Source of the DNA: Oikopleura dioica
Taxonomy: Eukaryota > Chordata > Appendicularia > Copelata > Oikopleuridae
Assembly: GCA_907165135.1 (NCBI GenBank)
Contig: OU015566.1
Coordinates: 250,501-314,500, forward strand
Length of the DNA: 64,000 bases
Direction: 5' to 3'
Shown: positions 32,263-42,085 of the stretch, piece by piece
How positions within the stretch are numbered: the first letter of the stretch is position 1
How the letters are laid out: the number at the start of each line of letters is the position of its first letter
Made by a program: the position numbers and the translations under genes
Notes under the pieces: generated by a model
The model's input: the letters and a program-made list of their open reading frames with translations, nothing else
Database searches by the model: none
Told to the model about the DNA's origin: nothing

Positions 32263-33279
32263 CTAATATTTTTTAAGGCTGTGATTGATGGACAGGGTAG
32301 TCGGTTGTTTTCGTTGGCGAACTGCTCGAGCTAGAATGTTTGTTAGTTCAATTTCCTTTTCTTGTGTTTTTCTACCTTGCTGCTCAACGGATGGCTGGGC
32401 GCGAGTGTTTGTTGACGCGAGTGTGGACGTTCGAACTGAAGCGTTCCACGGAGGTCGGCAGGCGATTTGTGATGCTTTCGGTTGGGACAAGCGAGCGGAA
32501 GATTTCTTTTGTGCGGAAGCGGAAGGAAGTGCGCGTGCGGTAGTTTGAATGCGAGGAGTAGTCATATTTCGTGATGTGGAAGATGTTCCAGCGAGAGAGA
32601 TTGGCGTAGAATTGCGTGCTGCGGAAGTTTGCGAGGTAGTTCCAGTCGAAGACGCAGCAGAAGCATTTGCTCGTGGACCGGTCGTGGAGAGGTCAATTGG
32701 TAAGTCGAAGGAGTTGTCCCACTCAAGTTCAGGCACGCCAGTCTGAGTTTGCGCTAAAAATAAGAATTATTATGAGCTGGTTCGAAAAAATATCTCAAAC
32801 CTTGTGGCTGCTGGGAGATCGTTTGCTGAGAAGAAGGACGCAGAGCTTCTTGTCGATGAGCTTCTTGTTGGGTAGCGCTGGAATGCTGTGCTTCTGGTTG
32901 ATGAGTAGCAGGTCTTGTTGAGGTTTTCACGACGACGATGGCTGAATAATAATGTCAATAACACGATAGCAAATTATATTTATTTTGTATGAAATCAAAT
33001 ACCTTGAATAATAAGACGAAAGACGAAATAAAGCCAGATGAGGATGATTACAATTATCGCAACTTCTTTAGAAAAGAACTTGATTAAACAGTCTTTACTT
33101 GGCTCAAAAAATTGTCTAATAAAGATTCTAACAGATTTTTGAACCCTTATCCTGAGTACGAGACACAAAAAATCATGTCTCTATCGCCATCGTTTCCCTG
33201 AGGACTTGTTGTCGTTTCCAGACCTGTTGGCATCGTTGGTTTAGGCGACATCGTTGTTGGTGGTCTTCGACCCATCATT
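32263..33279 (-). CDS. single-TM accessory protein with long Ser/Thr/Gln-rich tail
   Basis: Three exons are clear: about 33110-33003 with the TM segment EVAIIVIILIWLYFVFRLII, 32941-32801 coding a Gln/His-rich linker, and 32753-32263 coding a Ser/Thr/Ala-rich tail ending LSINHSLKKY. Joins are GT-AG and phase 1. The tail has LPIDLSTTGP near its start. The N-terminus is unresolved: a plausible ATG is at 33279 (MMGRRPPTTMSPKP), but a frame break near 33140 needs another, perhaps non-canonical, intron. The coding ORF at 32263-32736 alone would miss the TM. One of four small membrane proteins in this block. Confidence 0.5.
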
Positions 33280-33339
33280 CTTTTGTCTCTCTCTTAAAAT
33301 TATAAGAAAATAAACTATAAGAGAGTGTCCTTTTTAGCA

Positions 33340-33500
33340 GATATGAAGAACTTGGAAGAAAGGCACACGATCGAAGAGCTGGCAGATAGTCAGATGAGTA
33401 GAAACGCTGGTAACTTGGAGGATTGAAAGGATGGCACACGGTAGAAGCGCTGGCGGACGGAAGAGATGAGTGGAAGCGCTGGCAACTAGGAAGAAGGCAC
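33340..33500. repeat. imperfect tandem duplication of about 75 bp
   Basis: Two to three units share AGAAGCGCTGGCGGAC/AACTAGGAAG and AAGGCACAC. Located between two minus-strand membrane-protein genes, so possibly promoter repeats. Confidence 0.4.
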
Positions 33501-33568
33501 ACAGGAGGCTGAAGATGATATCAGACTGATTGTTTATGATTTTGGAAGCTTACATGAGTTATTGAGGT

Positions 33569-33922
33569 CTAGATGTCTTCTGGAAGATGTGTAGGTCGTG
33601 AGATGACCAGGTCTATGTTAAGTTTTAGTAAAATGGTTTGATTGATTTGGATGACTTACTTCGCTTTGGAGTGGCTGGCTTCTTTTTGGTGATCAAAGCA
33701 ATGAGAATTACCATCAGAAGAAAGCAAGCTCCGACAGCGGACAAGCTTGCGATCTGGAGAATGGAGTCCACGTCGACTTTTTCTTCCATCGACTCTTGAG
33801 AAAATAAGTAAAGTATATTCTCTTGTGATCTCTAAGTTACCTCGACAGGCACAGAGGGCGCCAACTTCTTCTTCAGAAACGTAATCGAATCTGTATTGAG
33901 CGTAAAAGTCGCAGTTTTCCAT
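33569..33922 (-). CDS. small single-TM accessory protein
   Basis: Exons 33922-33841, 33794-33660 and 33612-33569 join in phase 1 by GT-AG introns of 46-47 nt, giving 86 aa. A Cys-containing acidic N-terminal part (EEEVGALCACR) is followed by the TM stretch SLSAVGACFLLMVILIALIT and a basic stop-transfer KKKPATPKR. The orientation is predicted N-out, C-in. No signal peptide. No family recognised. Confidence 0.6.
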
Positions 33923-34016
33923 GATTCGAGGTTCAGTCTTAGAATTGAAAGAAAATTAGAAGTTTCTCTATTCCGTCAATTATCGTTCTAATCTACAATC
34001 AAATTTCTTTCTTGTC

Positions 34017-34626
34017 CTAAACTTCTTCTATTCGGGATTGCTCTTCCTTCTTCTTTGCTCGCCAGAGACGATTCAATCGCATCCAGTCCGGTCCAGGAGT
34101 CCAATTCTCATCTTTCTTCTTTTTTGTCGTGACTTGCTCTCGGATCTCTTCGTCGTTCTTTGATCGTTCATTCTTGACATCAGGCTTTTTGTCTTTTGTC
34201 TTCAACTCTTCTTCGCTTCTGTTATCTTTGTTAAATTGTTAGTTGGAGTCAAATTGTCTAAAATTACCTTTGGGATCCTTCCTATCTCGAGAAAGAGTCG
34301 ATCTGCAGCAGTCTGTGATTGATCTTCTTATTCGCATTTCGTATTTTTTGTAAATCATGAAGAAAAACCAAAGCGTAGAAGTAACTGCCGCTGGAAATTA
34401 TTTTTAAATATTTGGAATTGATAATTAAATGTTCTTCAGTACCTGTGAAAACGGCTTGTTTTAACCAACTGAAGTTGGTTGCTTCAATTGGGTCCGCTTG
34501 ATTGTTAACAGTTGTTAACTCGGTGACCAACTCACATGGGGAGACAGAGGATGTGCTTGTCGATTCGGTCGGAATTTTGGTCGTAGCAACTTCTCCTCCG
34601 GAGAGATTTATGGGAAATCGAGTCAT
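34017..34626 (-). CDS. single-TM accessory protein with basic cytoplasmic tail
   Basis: Exons 34626-34443, 34390-34268 and 34225-34017 (introns 52 and 42 nt, both phase 1) give 171 aa. The Thr/Ser-rich ectodomain (about 60 aa) has two NxS/T-type sites. A TM segment (AAVTSTLWFFFMIY) follows, then a Lys/Glu/Arg-rich tail ending WMRLNRLWRAKKKEEQ. The unspliced ORF hides the TM. Unknown family. The layout resembles small viral type I or III membrane proteins. Confidence 0.6.
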
Positions 34627-34859
34627 CTGAATTTCAAAAATGATATATCTCCATAAGCAAGAAATAATTTAAAGAAGAACTTGAAGATTCATTCAATTGA
34701 AGTAAAAGCAAATATGAGACTTAATTCAGAAATAAATTTTAATAAAGATAGTCGTAAACGACTAGGTTTCTTACAACTAGTATAATTGAAAAACTTAAGG
34801 TGATTTCTCTTAGTTTTCTCTTATCTTCAATCTTTTTCTCTGTTTTCGAATTCTATGAA

Positions 34860-35037
34860 AAGTCTTGTGCATGAACTTGCAGCGAGTGAAGTGTGTGCTT
34901 GAAATGAGCCTGCCCCTGAGCAGGCGCCTCACTGATTCGCCCGTTCAACCCCCGCTCGCGAGAACCTAGCCTGAGAGAGGCGCGCTCACCGCAGGTCTAG
35001 CCACGCTGGCGCCAAAAAAAAACGCAATCAAAGCAGA
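34860..35037 (+). promoter_or_regulatory. GC-rich promoter with E2F-like site
   Basis: Immediately upstream of the next ATG. CTGGCGCCAAAAAAAAAC at about 35006 matches the E2F consensus. A GCCTGCCCCTGAGCAGGCGC palindrome lies at about 34908. Confidence 0.45.
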
Positions 35038-35502
35038 ATGAGAGAATTCAAATCCGAGCGCCCCTTGACCTCGTGGGAGCGCGCGACCATCAAAGCCGCT
35101 ATCGACGCAAATCTCGACTCAGTTTCCGACCTTATCAAAGGTATTTTACTCCTTGGAATTGCACAAGTTCATCATCTTTTAGCAGAGAAAGAATACAAAA
35201 AGGATGTGAACTTAGTCACGCAAATGATGTTGAAGATGAAAATAACCGACGAAACAATGGAAGTTGAAACTCGATCCTTTCTTCTGGAATTCATCAAAGG
35301 TAGTTTTACTTCCGGCTTTAATGAATTTATGACTTTTCTAGCAGAAGAATTCAAGAAGGACGTCGAAAAAGCAACGATAATGATGGAGCAGATGACGATT
35401 AGCGAAGGAACAATGGAATGGACGAGTCTTCTTGAGAAAATGGAGATCGATAGCGAGGACGAAACTATGGAATACGATCAGATGGACGCAATGGAAGAGT
35501 AA
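35038..35502 (+). CDS. acidic accessory protein with duplicated exon
   Basis: Read unspliced it is a 154-codon ORF, but two 42-nt GT-AG micro-introns (35141-35182, 35300-35341) are probably removed, giving 126 aa. After splicing, two consecutive repeats begin identically, IKAEKEYKKDV and IKAEEFKKDV, and continue with similar Met-rich amphipathic stretches, so exons 2 and 3 are duplicates. Met/Glu/Asp-rich C-terminus. No known domain. Both introns are multiples of three without stops, so retention would also yield protein. Confidence 0.6.
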   Translation: MREFKSERPLTSWERATIKAAIDANLDSVSDLIKGILLLGIAQVHHLLAEKEYKKDVNLVTQMMLKMKITDETMEVETRSFLLEFIKGSFTSGFNEFMTFLAEEFKKDVEKATIMMEQMTISEGTMEWTSLLEKMEIDSEDETMEYDQMDAMEE

Positions 35503-35806
35503 TTTATTCACAGATATCTCCACCTTTTGATTGATAAAGCCTTATTGAAAACTTTCTTTTATTGAAAGAAACTCTTTGATAGATAAATTCTCATTGATAA
35601 TGTATTTCTACCGTCTCAAAACTAGCCATGACTGATAACCTGCCTTTTATCCCACTTCAAGTGCCAAATTTTGTTCAAGCTTCAAATTTTCTGCGCTATA
35701 TTTCGTAACAGTTCCAAATCTAACCTGCCAGTAATATATGACAAAATAAACTCGTTAAATATCAATCCATTGTGTTTTATTAAACACCTACAGGAGATAG
35801 AGCAAA

Positions 35807-36052
35807 TCAAACCCAAGAATCTTGAGGAGACAAAGCAGGATCAGAATCAGTAACAACGATCGAGGCTCTTTTCGCAGTCGATTTCTTCTTTGCTTTCATC
35901 TTCCAAATCTTAATTACCATCCAGCAGTAAGCAGCAAGCGCGAGTACAACTAGGGTTGTAGCAGCTTTGTTCTGACTGATGATTTCTTCCTTGATTTTGC
36001 AAATCAAGTCGAGAAAAGTAAATTCATCTGAGACTGGTGCGCTGCGATTCAT
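35807..36052 (-). CDS. 81-aa single-TM accessory protein
   Basis: One exon. A short N-terminal part (LDLICKIKEEI) is followed by TM AATTLVVLALAAYCWMVIKI, then KMKAKKKSTAKRAS and an acidic end. A basic stop-transfer predicts C-in topology. Upstream at 36100-36125 are a CATAAAAA TATA-like box and a half of the CACTGGTT leader motif found before other genes here. Confidence 0.6.
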   Translation of the reverse strand: MNRSAPVSDEFTFLDLICKIKEEIISQNKAATTLVVLALAAYCWMVIKIWKMKAKKKSTAKRASIVVTDSDPALSPQDSWV

Positions 36053-36219
36053 TTTTTTTTAAGAATGATATTTTCGAGCTATCAAGCTCATTTTTATGCC
36101 CTTGATCAATGCTTCAAACCAGTGCTAGAAAAAACAACGGAAGTTCACCAAAGCATGTTTATTGAAAGAAATAATCACCGGAAGTAAAGCAACAGGAAAG
36201 TTTGCAAAAAGGAAGAAAT

Positions 36220-37770
36220 TTAAAGTTCGGTAAAGGTTTTTTCTGGCGTCACGTTGGCGGGAGGATCTTCTTCGTCTTCCATCATCTCGGCGGTTTCATC
36301 GATGAATTCAGCAGTTTCTCGCGTGATCAGTCCCATGGAGAGTGCTGTATCCAAGGTCTCCCCTAAAAGGTACGGCGATAAACAGGCATCGATTATGGTA
36401 TCAGGAGTACCTCCTCTTGACGGATTCTCCAGCTCCGATTGCAGCTGTCGGATTTCTTCTGCTCTCGCTTGCGCGTCGTTTTCATCGACGATCTGCTGGA
36501 ATTGTTCGGCGTCCAAGGAGCCAAAGGTATCATCAGCGTACGCAATGTCGATTGCTAAATTATTGTTAGACAAGGATTTAAAAGTTCAAACTACCTGGGA
36601 CAACTTGATCATCATCGTCAGAGGAAGGATCTCCGGTCAAATCAACTTGATTAAAGTTAACATAAGCTTCAATAAAAAAGATTTACTTGTTGTGATTGCT
36701 GAAGCCATCATTTGTTGAGTGGTAATTGGTCGGAATACGGGAACCGTAGGTGATCGAATAACAGATGACCGTCCAGCCGGAGAAGGAAACTCAAATGGTG
36801 GAGGACGAGGAGAGTCAAATGGAGGAGGCGTCGGCGGTGGCGTGTACATCGAAGCTCGGCTTGTGGAAGGTTGGCACATGTCCCAGGTCGTTTGGGTCCA
36901 GAGTTGATTTTTTTGCGATTTTGGTCGAGCCGCCCATTCTTCCTCGCTATCCGGTCCAGTCTCAGCTCCGCTATCATCGTTGTTTTCATCTACGTCGTTT
37001 TCCTCAGCTGAGACACCCACTCCAGCTATACCGTTATCTTCAGCAGCGATAACCTCTCTCGCAGCGTCTGCCTCGTCGTTGATCTCGGCGTCATTATCGC
37101 TTCCAATGTCAGTTTCATCATCATCTTCAAGCTGATCAAACTGGTCGACTTTCTGTCGTTTTTGTTCTGACTCATCAGTTTCGAATAATTTTCGTTTGAC
37201 AGCTAAAAAACAGTTCTGAAATCGCTTTTAAAATAAATTTTACCTCTCGTTTTTTGTGGAGTTGTTGGATGGTAGGTTTCCTCATCGTCTTCAAGCTGAT
37301 CAAACTGGTCGACTTTCTGTCGTTTTTGTTTTGGCTCATCAGTTTCGAATAATTGTCGTTTGGCAGCTAAAAAACCAGTTCTGAAATTGCTTTAAAAATA
37401 AATTTTACCTCTCGTTTTTGGTGGAGTTGTTGGATAGTAGGTTTCATCATCAGAATCATCTTCGGAGGAGGAAGCTGCGCTGGAATCGTCAATGTCAATT
37501 TCACCGTCTGAGTTCTCAATCATGTCTTCGAGTCTTGCCACAAGGGGCACGTCAAAGTCCAAATGATCCAGTAGTCCGCCTTGATATAAATAAGTATTTG
37601 AAAAGACTCAAGAATAACTTACGAACTCGTCGAAGATAGGTCTCTTTATCGACCGCCATAGTGTATTGGTCTCTGATCGTGGTCCAAAGTGCTTCGAGAA
37701 GGAGTATAAATTGGTTGGTAAGGTTGTAAGCTTGAGCAATGCCGTCGGGATTCGAGGGAAGATCGAACAT
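36220..37770 (-). CDS. multi-exon acidic accessory protein with tandem duplicated exon
   Basis: The N-terminal exon from ATG 37770 codes a helical segment (LLLEALWTTIRDQYTM). It is followed by exons rich in Asp/Glu, then two successive near-copies containing KRQKVDQFDQLEDD with PTTPQKTR ends, each bounded by 41-42-nt GT-AG introns that are themselves similar. A long exon then carries Pro-rich PPPTPPPFDSPRPPP, a short exon has SSDDDDQVVP, and the last exon (36554-36220) is Glu/Asp-rich. The total is about 400 aa. KRxK clusters could serve as a nuclear signal. The acidic/Pro-rich make-up resembles viral transcriptional regulators, but this is inference and no family was recognised. Confidence 0.55.
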
Positions 37771-38644
37771 CTTTTAAAATCTAGTTTTGATATTTGATGA
37801 AATTCCCTCATCTTGTTCCGGTTTTATCGGCGGGATCAGCGCGCTAACAACTTGCGCCGCACTCGTTCGCGTGCGCCGCCCCTTCCGCCGGAAGTAAACG
37901 TATCAAAATACAATCCTGTTTCAACGCACAAATGTTTTAATCCGGAGGAACAAACGAATTGGCATTCAAATGTTGAAGTCAATTTTACCTTCAAAAACTG
38001 GACTAAGTCAATTATACCTTCAAGACTTGCGTGATGCCAATGATACCTCTCAAGAATGGCCAGATCCCAATAATACAAATCAGATCTGATCCAAATTATA
38101 CCTCAGACAACAGCTCTGATCCAAATAATACCTACTAACGATCAACTTTATTACGTCAAATTACAGCAAGAGTCAGAACAAGCTTATGGCAGAAAACATC
38201 ATGATATTCATCTTGTTTCATTTCATTTATTAAGAAAAATAATTTTTGTTAACTCTGTCATTTTGATGTGTCTGATTCTACTGTTGTTCGATTATTTATA
38301 CAGAGCCGGCGCTGCTCTCAAATTTTCAGCTTGACTTATCATCCGAAACTATCTTTACCCATGACTTACCATTCACCCATGAAGTTGAAAATTTATGTCA
38401 GCAAACCTTAGTTGAAAATCAACAAAAACTGTTTCCGAAAATCTAAGTCTGTAAATCCGATCTCGTTATTTGAAATTTGCTAACCAAAAAAGCTGAAATA
38501 CCAATTTTTAAACAATTTTTATTCACACCGACACATAATGGAGCAGAAATTAAAAGTAATCGAAGCAGGTAAGACAGATTTGTTGACACCGATATGAAAA
38601 GAAGTAGAAATTTGGAGTTAACGGAGTAGGGAAGACAGATTTAT
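37771..38644. other. upstream region of the acidic gene and repeat-bearing spacer
   Basis: On the minus strand a TCCCGCCGATAAAAC string (E2F-like plus TATA-like) lies about 55 bp before the acidic gene ATG. From 37975 to 38135 are imperfect 20-30-bp repeats of GATCCAAATAATACCT type. From 38520 to 38640 an ACACCGACAC...GAAGACAGATTT block is duplicated. No exon is seen. Confidence 0.45.
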
Positions 38645-39151
38645 TTATGCGGAAGTTCCGGAGCGTGGCGGTGGAGCAACAACTTGATTGTCTCCGTCAA
38701 TGTAAATTGTTCCTGTTTGCTCGGGCTGCGTTATAACATCATCGTCAGGCGTCGTGCCCAAGTTCCATCCAAGAATTGATGTTGATTTGAAGACATTTTC
38801 TTGACCGCAAACGGGACAGTCATGAGATGGCTCTTTTTCAGGTTGAAACGGCGAAGCGTACCGGAAAATGTACGCTTTTGGCTCATTTCTAATCTGCTCA
38901 GACAGTGTCTGAAGAGCCTCGCGTTCGATCTCGACCAGAAGCTCCTTCTTAGTGTGGCGAAACTCGAGCAGATGAAGGAACTCAACCTCGAGTTCATGTT
39001 TAGTTCGAATAGGCAGACGGAGCTCAATCTCTTCTCCTGAGAATCCATCAGGAAAGAAATTATCTGCATTTGAGATCACTGCCGCGTCAATGTAGAAAAC
39101 TCCTCCTTTGTTTGCGGTGTGAAAATCAAAGTTTTTAATTGTAACGATCAT
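38645..39151 (-). CDS. accessory protein family T, copy 1 (with Cys motif)
   Basis: Start set at ATG 39151 because the paralogue similarity begins there (MIVTIKNFDFH); an upstream ATG at 39199 is in frame. The shared family block is (V/F)xIxxFxF followed by GGVFYIDA and a later heptad-like LExEF..LLEF region. This copy adds CPVCGQENVF and an acidic end. About 168 aa. Unknown function; no TM. One of three tandem paralogues between the capsid genes and the acidic gene. Confidence 0.65.
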   Translation of the reverse strand: MIVTIKNFDFHTANKGGVFYIDAAVISNADNFFPDGFSGEEIELRLPIRTKHELEVEFLHLLEFRHTKKELLVEIEREALQTLSEQIRNEPKAYIFRYASPFQPEKEPSHDCPVCGQENVFKSTSILGWNLGTTPDDDVITQPEQTGTIYIDGDNQVVAPPPRSGTSA

Positions 39152-39189
39152 TTTGCGAATGAGAGAAGAATCATTTTTGCTCCTGAAGT

Positions 39190-39292
39190 TCAAATGCACT
39201 GGCTAACCAGTGCTCTTTTTCTAGCCTTGTGACCGCCTTTCCGCTTCCTATGCTTATAAACAAAAGATCCTGCTTCAAAGAACAACAAAAAG
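39190..39292 (-). promoter_or_regulatory. family T promoter and leader hairpin, copy 1
   Basis: On the minus strand: GTTCTTTGAAGCAGGATCTT, then TTTATAAGCAT (TATA), then the palindrome GCACTGGTTAGCCAGTGC in the leader, then the ATG. Confidence 0.6.
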
Positions 39293-39453
39293 ATTAATCA
39301 CCGACATTTATTTTCACCGAAAAATATTTACAAAGCAAAGCACCACAGTATAAAAGTAAAGAAAAGGAAGCGTCACAGTCATTCTAAAAAAGTACAGAAA
39401 AGCAAAGCACCACAAATAAAGACTAGAAAGTTTCAAAAGTTGTATCTGTAGAT

Positions 39454-39807
39454 TCAGCACTTGGTAGCCGCCCATTTGTCAATATCGGCCATCAGTATGG
39501 ACAATTCTCTGTTGGATTCTTTTTTTCCAGCTTCTTTTTCTTCCAAAGTAAGAGGGTCTTCAAGACAGCGTATTTGCACAGGCTTTTTTGAGTTGCATAA
39601 TTCCGTTAGAAGACGAGATTCCATCTCAACCTCTTGCTTGGTTGAGACTGTTATCTGGACATGGAACCTGAATTCGTCAACCAAAACAGGACAAGTATCG
39701 TCGATAAGCGGGTTGCAGATGGCATCAATGTGGAAAACTCCTCCACAACCGTTCTCTTCAAAATTGAAGGCTTCAATTTGAAAAAAATGTTCTTTGGATT
39801 GAGTCAT
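39454..39807 (-). CDS. accessory protein family T, copy 2
   Basis: 117 aa from ATG 39807. It shares FFQIEAFNF and CGGVFHIDA with its neighbours and a similar middle (VEMESRLLTEL) but lacks the long C-terminal extension. No known domain. Single exon. Confidence 0.65.
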   Translation of the reverse strand: MTQSKEHFFQIEAFNFEENGCGGVFHIDAICNPLIDDTCPVLVDEFRFHVQITVSTKQEVEMESRLLTELCNSKKPVQIRCLEDPLTLEEKEAGKKESNRELSILMADIDKWAATKC

Positions 39808-39855
39808 TTTTTGTTGAGAATGAGATCACTTAGAAATTCTACTATGAGAGTCAAA

Positions 39856-39960
39856 AGCGCTGGAAAAATCAGCGCCTGCTTTGGATCACTGAGTCTGCTC
39901 GAGCGGAACTTTGCGTCTTCAATGTTTATAAATAAAGAAACCTGCTCGAAAGAACGACAA
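39856..39960 (-). promoter_or_regulatory. family T promoter and leader hairpin, copy 2
   Basis: On the minus strand: GTTCTTTCGAGCAGGTTTCT, then TTTATTTATAAACAT, then a hairpin GCGCTGATTTTTCCAGCGC. The order matches copy 1, while the stem sequence differs with pairing preserved. Confidence 0.6.
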
Positions 39961-40028
39961 GGAAGTAAAAAAACACCAAAGTTTATTACTCGAGTAAAGA
40001 AGCAGAAAACGATCAGAAAACGAAAAGA

Positions 40029-40625
40029 TTAGATGGACATTGGTTGTTCGGAAGTCGGCTGAATTGGAGTTGACTGAGTTGGAATTGGCTGGATGGGAGA
40101 TGGCTGGATTGTAGTTGACTGAATTGGAGTTGACTGCATCGGAGTTGGCTGGATCGGAGATGACTGGATTGGAGTTGACTGCATCGGAGTTGGCTGGATC
40201 GGAGATGACTGGATTGGAGTTGGCTGAATAGTAGTTTGCTGGATGGGAGATGGCTGGATTGTAGTTGAGTGCATCGGAGTTGGCTGGACGGGAAATGACT
40301 GAATCGGGGTTGGCTGAATCGGAAGTCGACTGAATCGGAAAGTGTACGAAGCGGGGATATTGTGCTCTCTTTCCCAGTCGGATTGCTTTGACTCGGAAGT
40401 AAGGTTGACGGACGCAGGTTGATGAGATTCTGTGAAGGACAGAAGAGTAGCGAACGTTTCAGAAATTTCAGCTGCAGTCTTTTCAAACATTCTCAAGTTG
40501 ATTTCTGAAGCAGGTTGGGTGTAGTCGAAATGAGTCTCAAAGCCTGGAATATAAGTTCCCTTGACTTTGAAAAATCCGCCTCCGTTGTGTGATCGAAAAG
40601 TGAAAGATTTAATCGTGACAAACAT
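40029..40625 (-). CDS. accessory protein family T, copy 3, with QPTPIQS repeat tail
   Basis: Start set at ATG 40625 by paralogue similarity (MFVTIKSFTF, GGGFFKVKG). An in-frame ATG at 40652 is possible. After about 100 aa of the family domain comes a tail of at least 15 six-residue units of the type QPTPIQ/QSTTIQ, encoded by an 18-bp tandem repeat. The opposite-frame Ser/Gln-rich ORF is a shadow. About 198 aa. Confidence 0.65.
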   Translation of the reverse strand: MFVTIKSFTFRSHNGGGFFKVKGTYIPGFETHFDYTQPASEINLRMFEKTAAEISETFATLLSFTESHQPASVNLTSESKQSDWEREHNIPASYTFRFSRLPIQPTPIQSFPVQPTPMHSTTIQPSPIQQTTIQPTPIQSSPIQPTPMQSTPIQSSPIQPTPMQSTPIQSTTIQPSPIQPIPTQSTPIQPTSEQPMSI

Positions 40626-40671
40626 CTTTTTGAGAATGACGAAAACGACCAAATCAAGTCCAGAAGTGCTA

Positions 40672-40728
40672 AAGCACTGGTTAGTCAGTGCATCTTTTAC
40701 TACCAGTGATTCTTTTATGTTTACCTTT
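40672..40728 (-). promoter_or_regulatory. family T promoter and leader hairpin, copy 3
   Basis: On the minus strand: GTAAACATAAAAGAATCACT (TATA-like), then GCACTGACTAACCAGTGC. The upstream GTTCTTT box is not conserved; the element abuts the end of the capsid gene. Confidence 0.5.
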
Positions 40729-42035
40729 ACAATAACGTTTTTTCGACTTGTTTATGTTCGTCAATCGTAAGTTTGACAGACACAATCGACCATATAACAA
40801 TGTGATAGTCATCGTCGTCATCTAGTGGTTTGTTGAAATCAAATGTGAAGGAGAGCCATCCTTGTGATATTTCCTCGCCCTCAAATTCATGAGCGAAAAT
40901 TGCATTGCTCTTGTACGCATCCATGGATGTCACATAAGACAAGTTGCTTTGAGAGATTCTTCCAAGAGCATTTTGAAATTTCCAATAAGGGAGAATTGGA
41001 TACTGATTCGTGATTTTCTAGGAATATGATAAATTTTTTTATTCTTCTATGTTATCTTACCTGAGGATATCCATGGAGCGACTGCCCGTTTAATGTAACG
41101 TTTATTTGCGTAAGATCCTGATGAAAACTGAAATTTGTGGACTCAAAAGCATCCGATCCAAACAAGGCATCTGTTTTGATGAGTCCAAAGAACATGTACG
41201 CGGGTGTATTTCCACCAGTAACATTGAGCAGCTGAACTTGCTTACGACCTTTTGGTAAAGCCATTGTCTTTATCATAGTGTCATTAAATTTGTAGGAGAT
41301 CGGTTTCGATTTGATTCTCGCAAAATGATTTCTCAAGCTTGGAGAGGACACATATTCAACCATTGCATAGGCATCTGTTATTTTGAGAGCTTCTCCAGCC
41401 GGCAACTTATCATTTGGGTCGCTTCCAATAAAAATTGTAGAGAACTCATGCTTTAAACGGTAGAGCGTCAGTGATAGATCAGTGTTGAGAGGAAGAGGTT
41501 TATTTTCAAGGAAGAATCCGTGAGTAGGTAAGAAGATGAGTTCGTAAACATAATTCCCATCAGAGTTGACAAAGCAGCCTGGTCTCCTACCGTCTCTGAT
41601 TTCTTCCTTAGCCGCATCAGTTGCAAGTGTCTCAAAATTGTACTCGTCGTAGTACCCCTCGATCTGGAAAGCAGTCATCACATATTGAGGATCATAGTTT
41701 GTCAGCTTTGTCAGATAATCAGCGAGCATATAATGCGCGCTAAGATAACAGTTAGCCATATTTATGAACACAAACTCTTACTTTGAATTGGAATTATCAA
41801 TTATTTGAGAATTCACGGCAACTTCTGTTTTTCCAAACTGTTTGCTTGCGAATCCATTGCAGGGGATGTAGTTCTTGTCCAGTTCGATCGTAAAATGAAT
41901 CGCAATGTTGTTTTTGACGAGAAAAAGATTTGGATCCGCATCGAAGTGGAAATGAAGACGACCGGTCAAACTATCTACCTCTCTTGGATAGTGACGCTTG
42001 ACGACTTTCTGGTCGTAATACTCAACTTCTATCAT
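40727..42035 (-). CDS. major capsid protein (double jelly-roll), three exons
   Basis: Exons 42035-41782, 41739-41061 and 41017-40727, joined by 42- and 43-nt GT-AG introns, make 407 aa. The N-terminal part ends in the typical EVAVNSQIIDNSNS strand/loop and continues after the first intron with AHYMLADYLTKL, matching the conserved first jelly-roll seam of Polinton and adintovirus capsids. The C-terminus after the second intron (YVTSMDAYKSNAIFAHEF, then WLSFTFDF) matches the usual final strands. Assignment rests on motif order and gene context; overall identity is low. It lies 51 bp downstream of the protease gene on the same strand. Confidence 0.75.
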
Positions 42036-42085
42036 AATTTCAGTCTAAATGGATAAAATTTGAAGATCGTTTTCACCAATTTTAA

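Noticed and set aside
40013-40486. Ser/Gln-rich minus-strand ORF in a second frame
   Set aside because: Shadow of the 18-bp repeat that encodes the tail of family T copy 3; no homology to the other copies.
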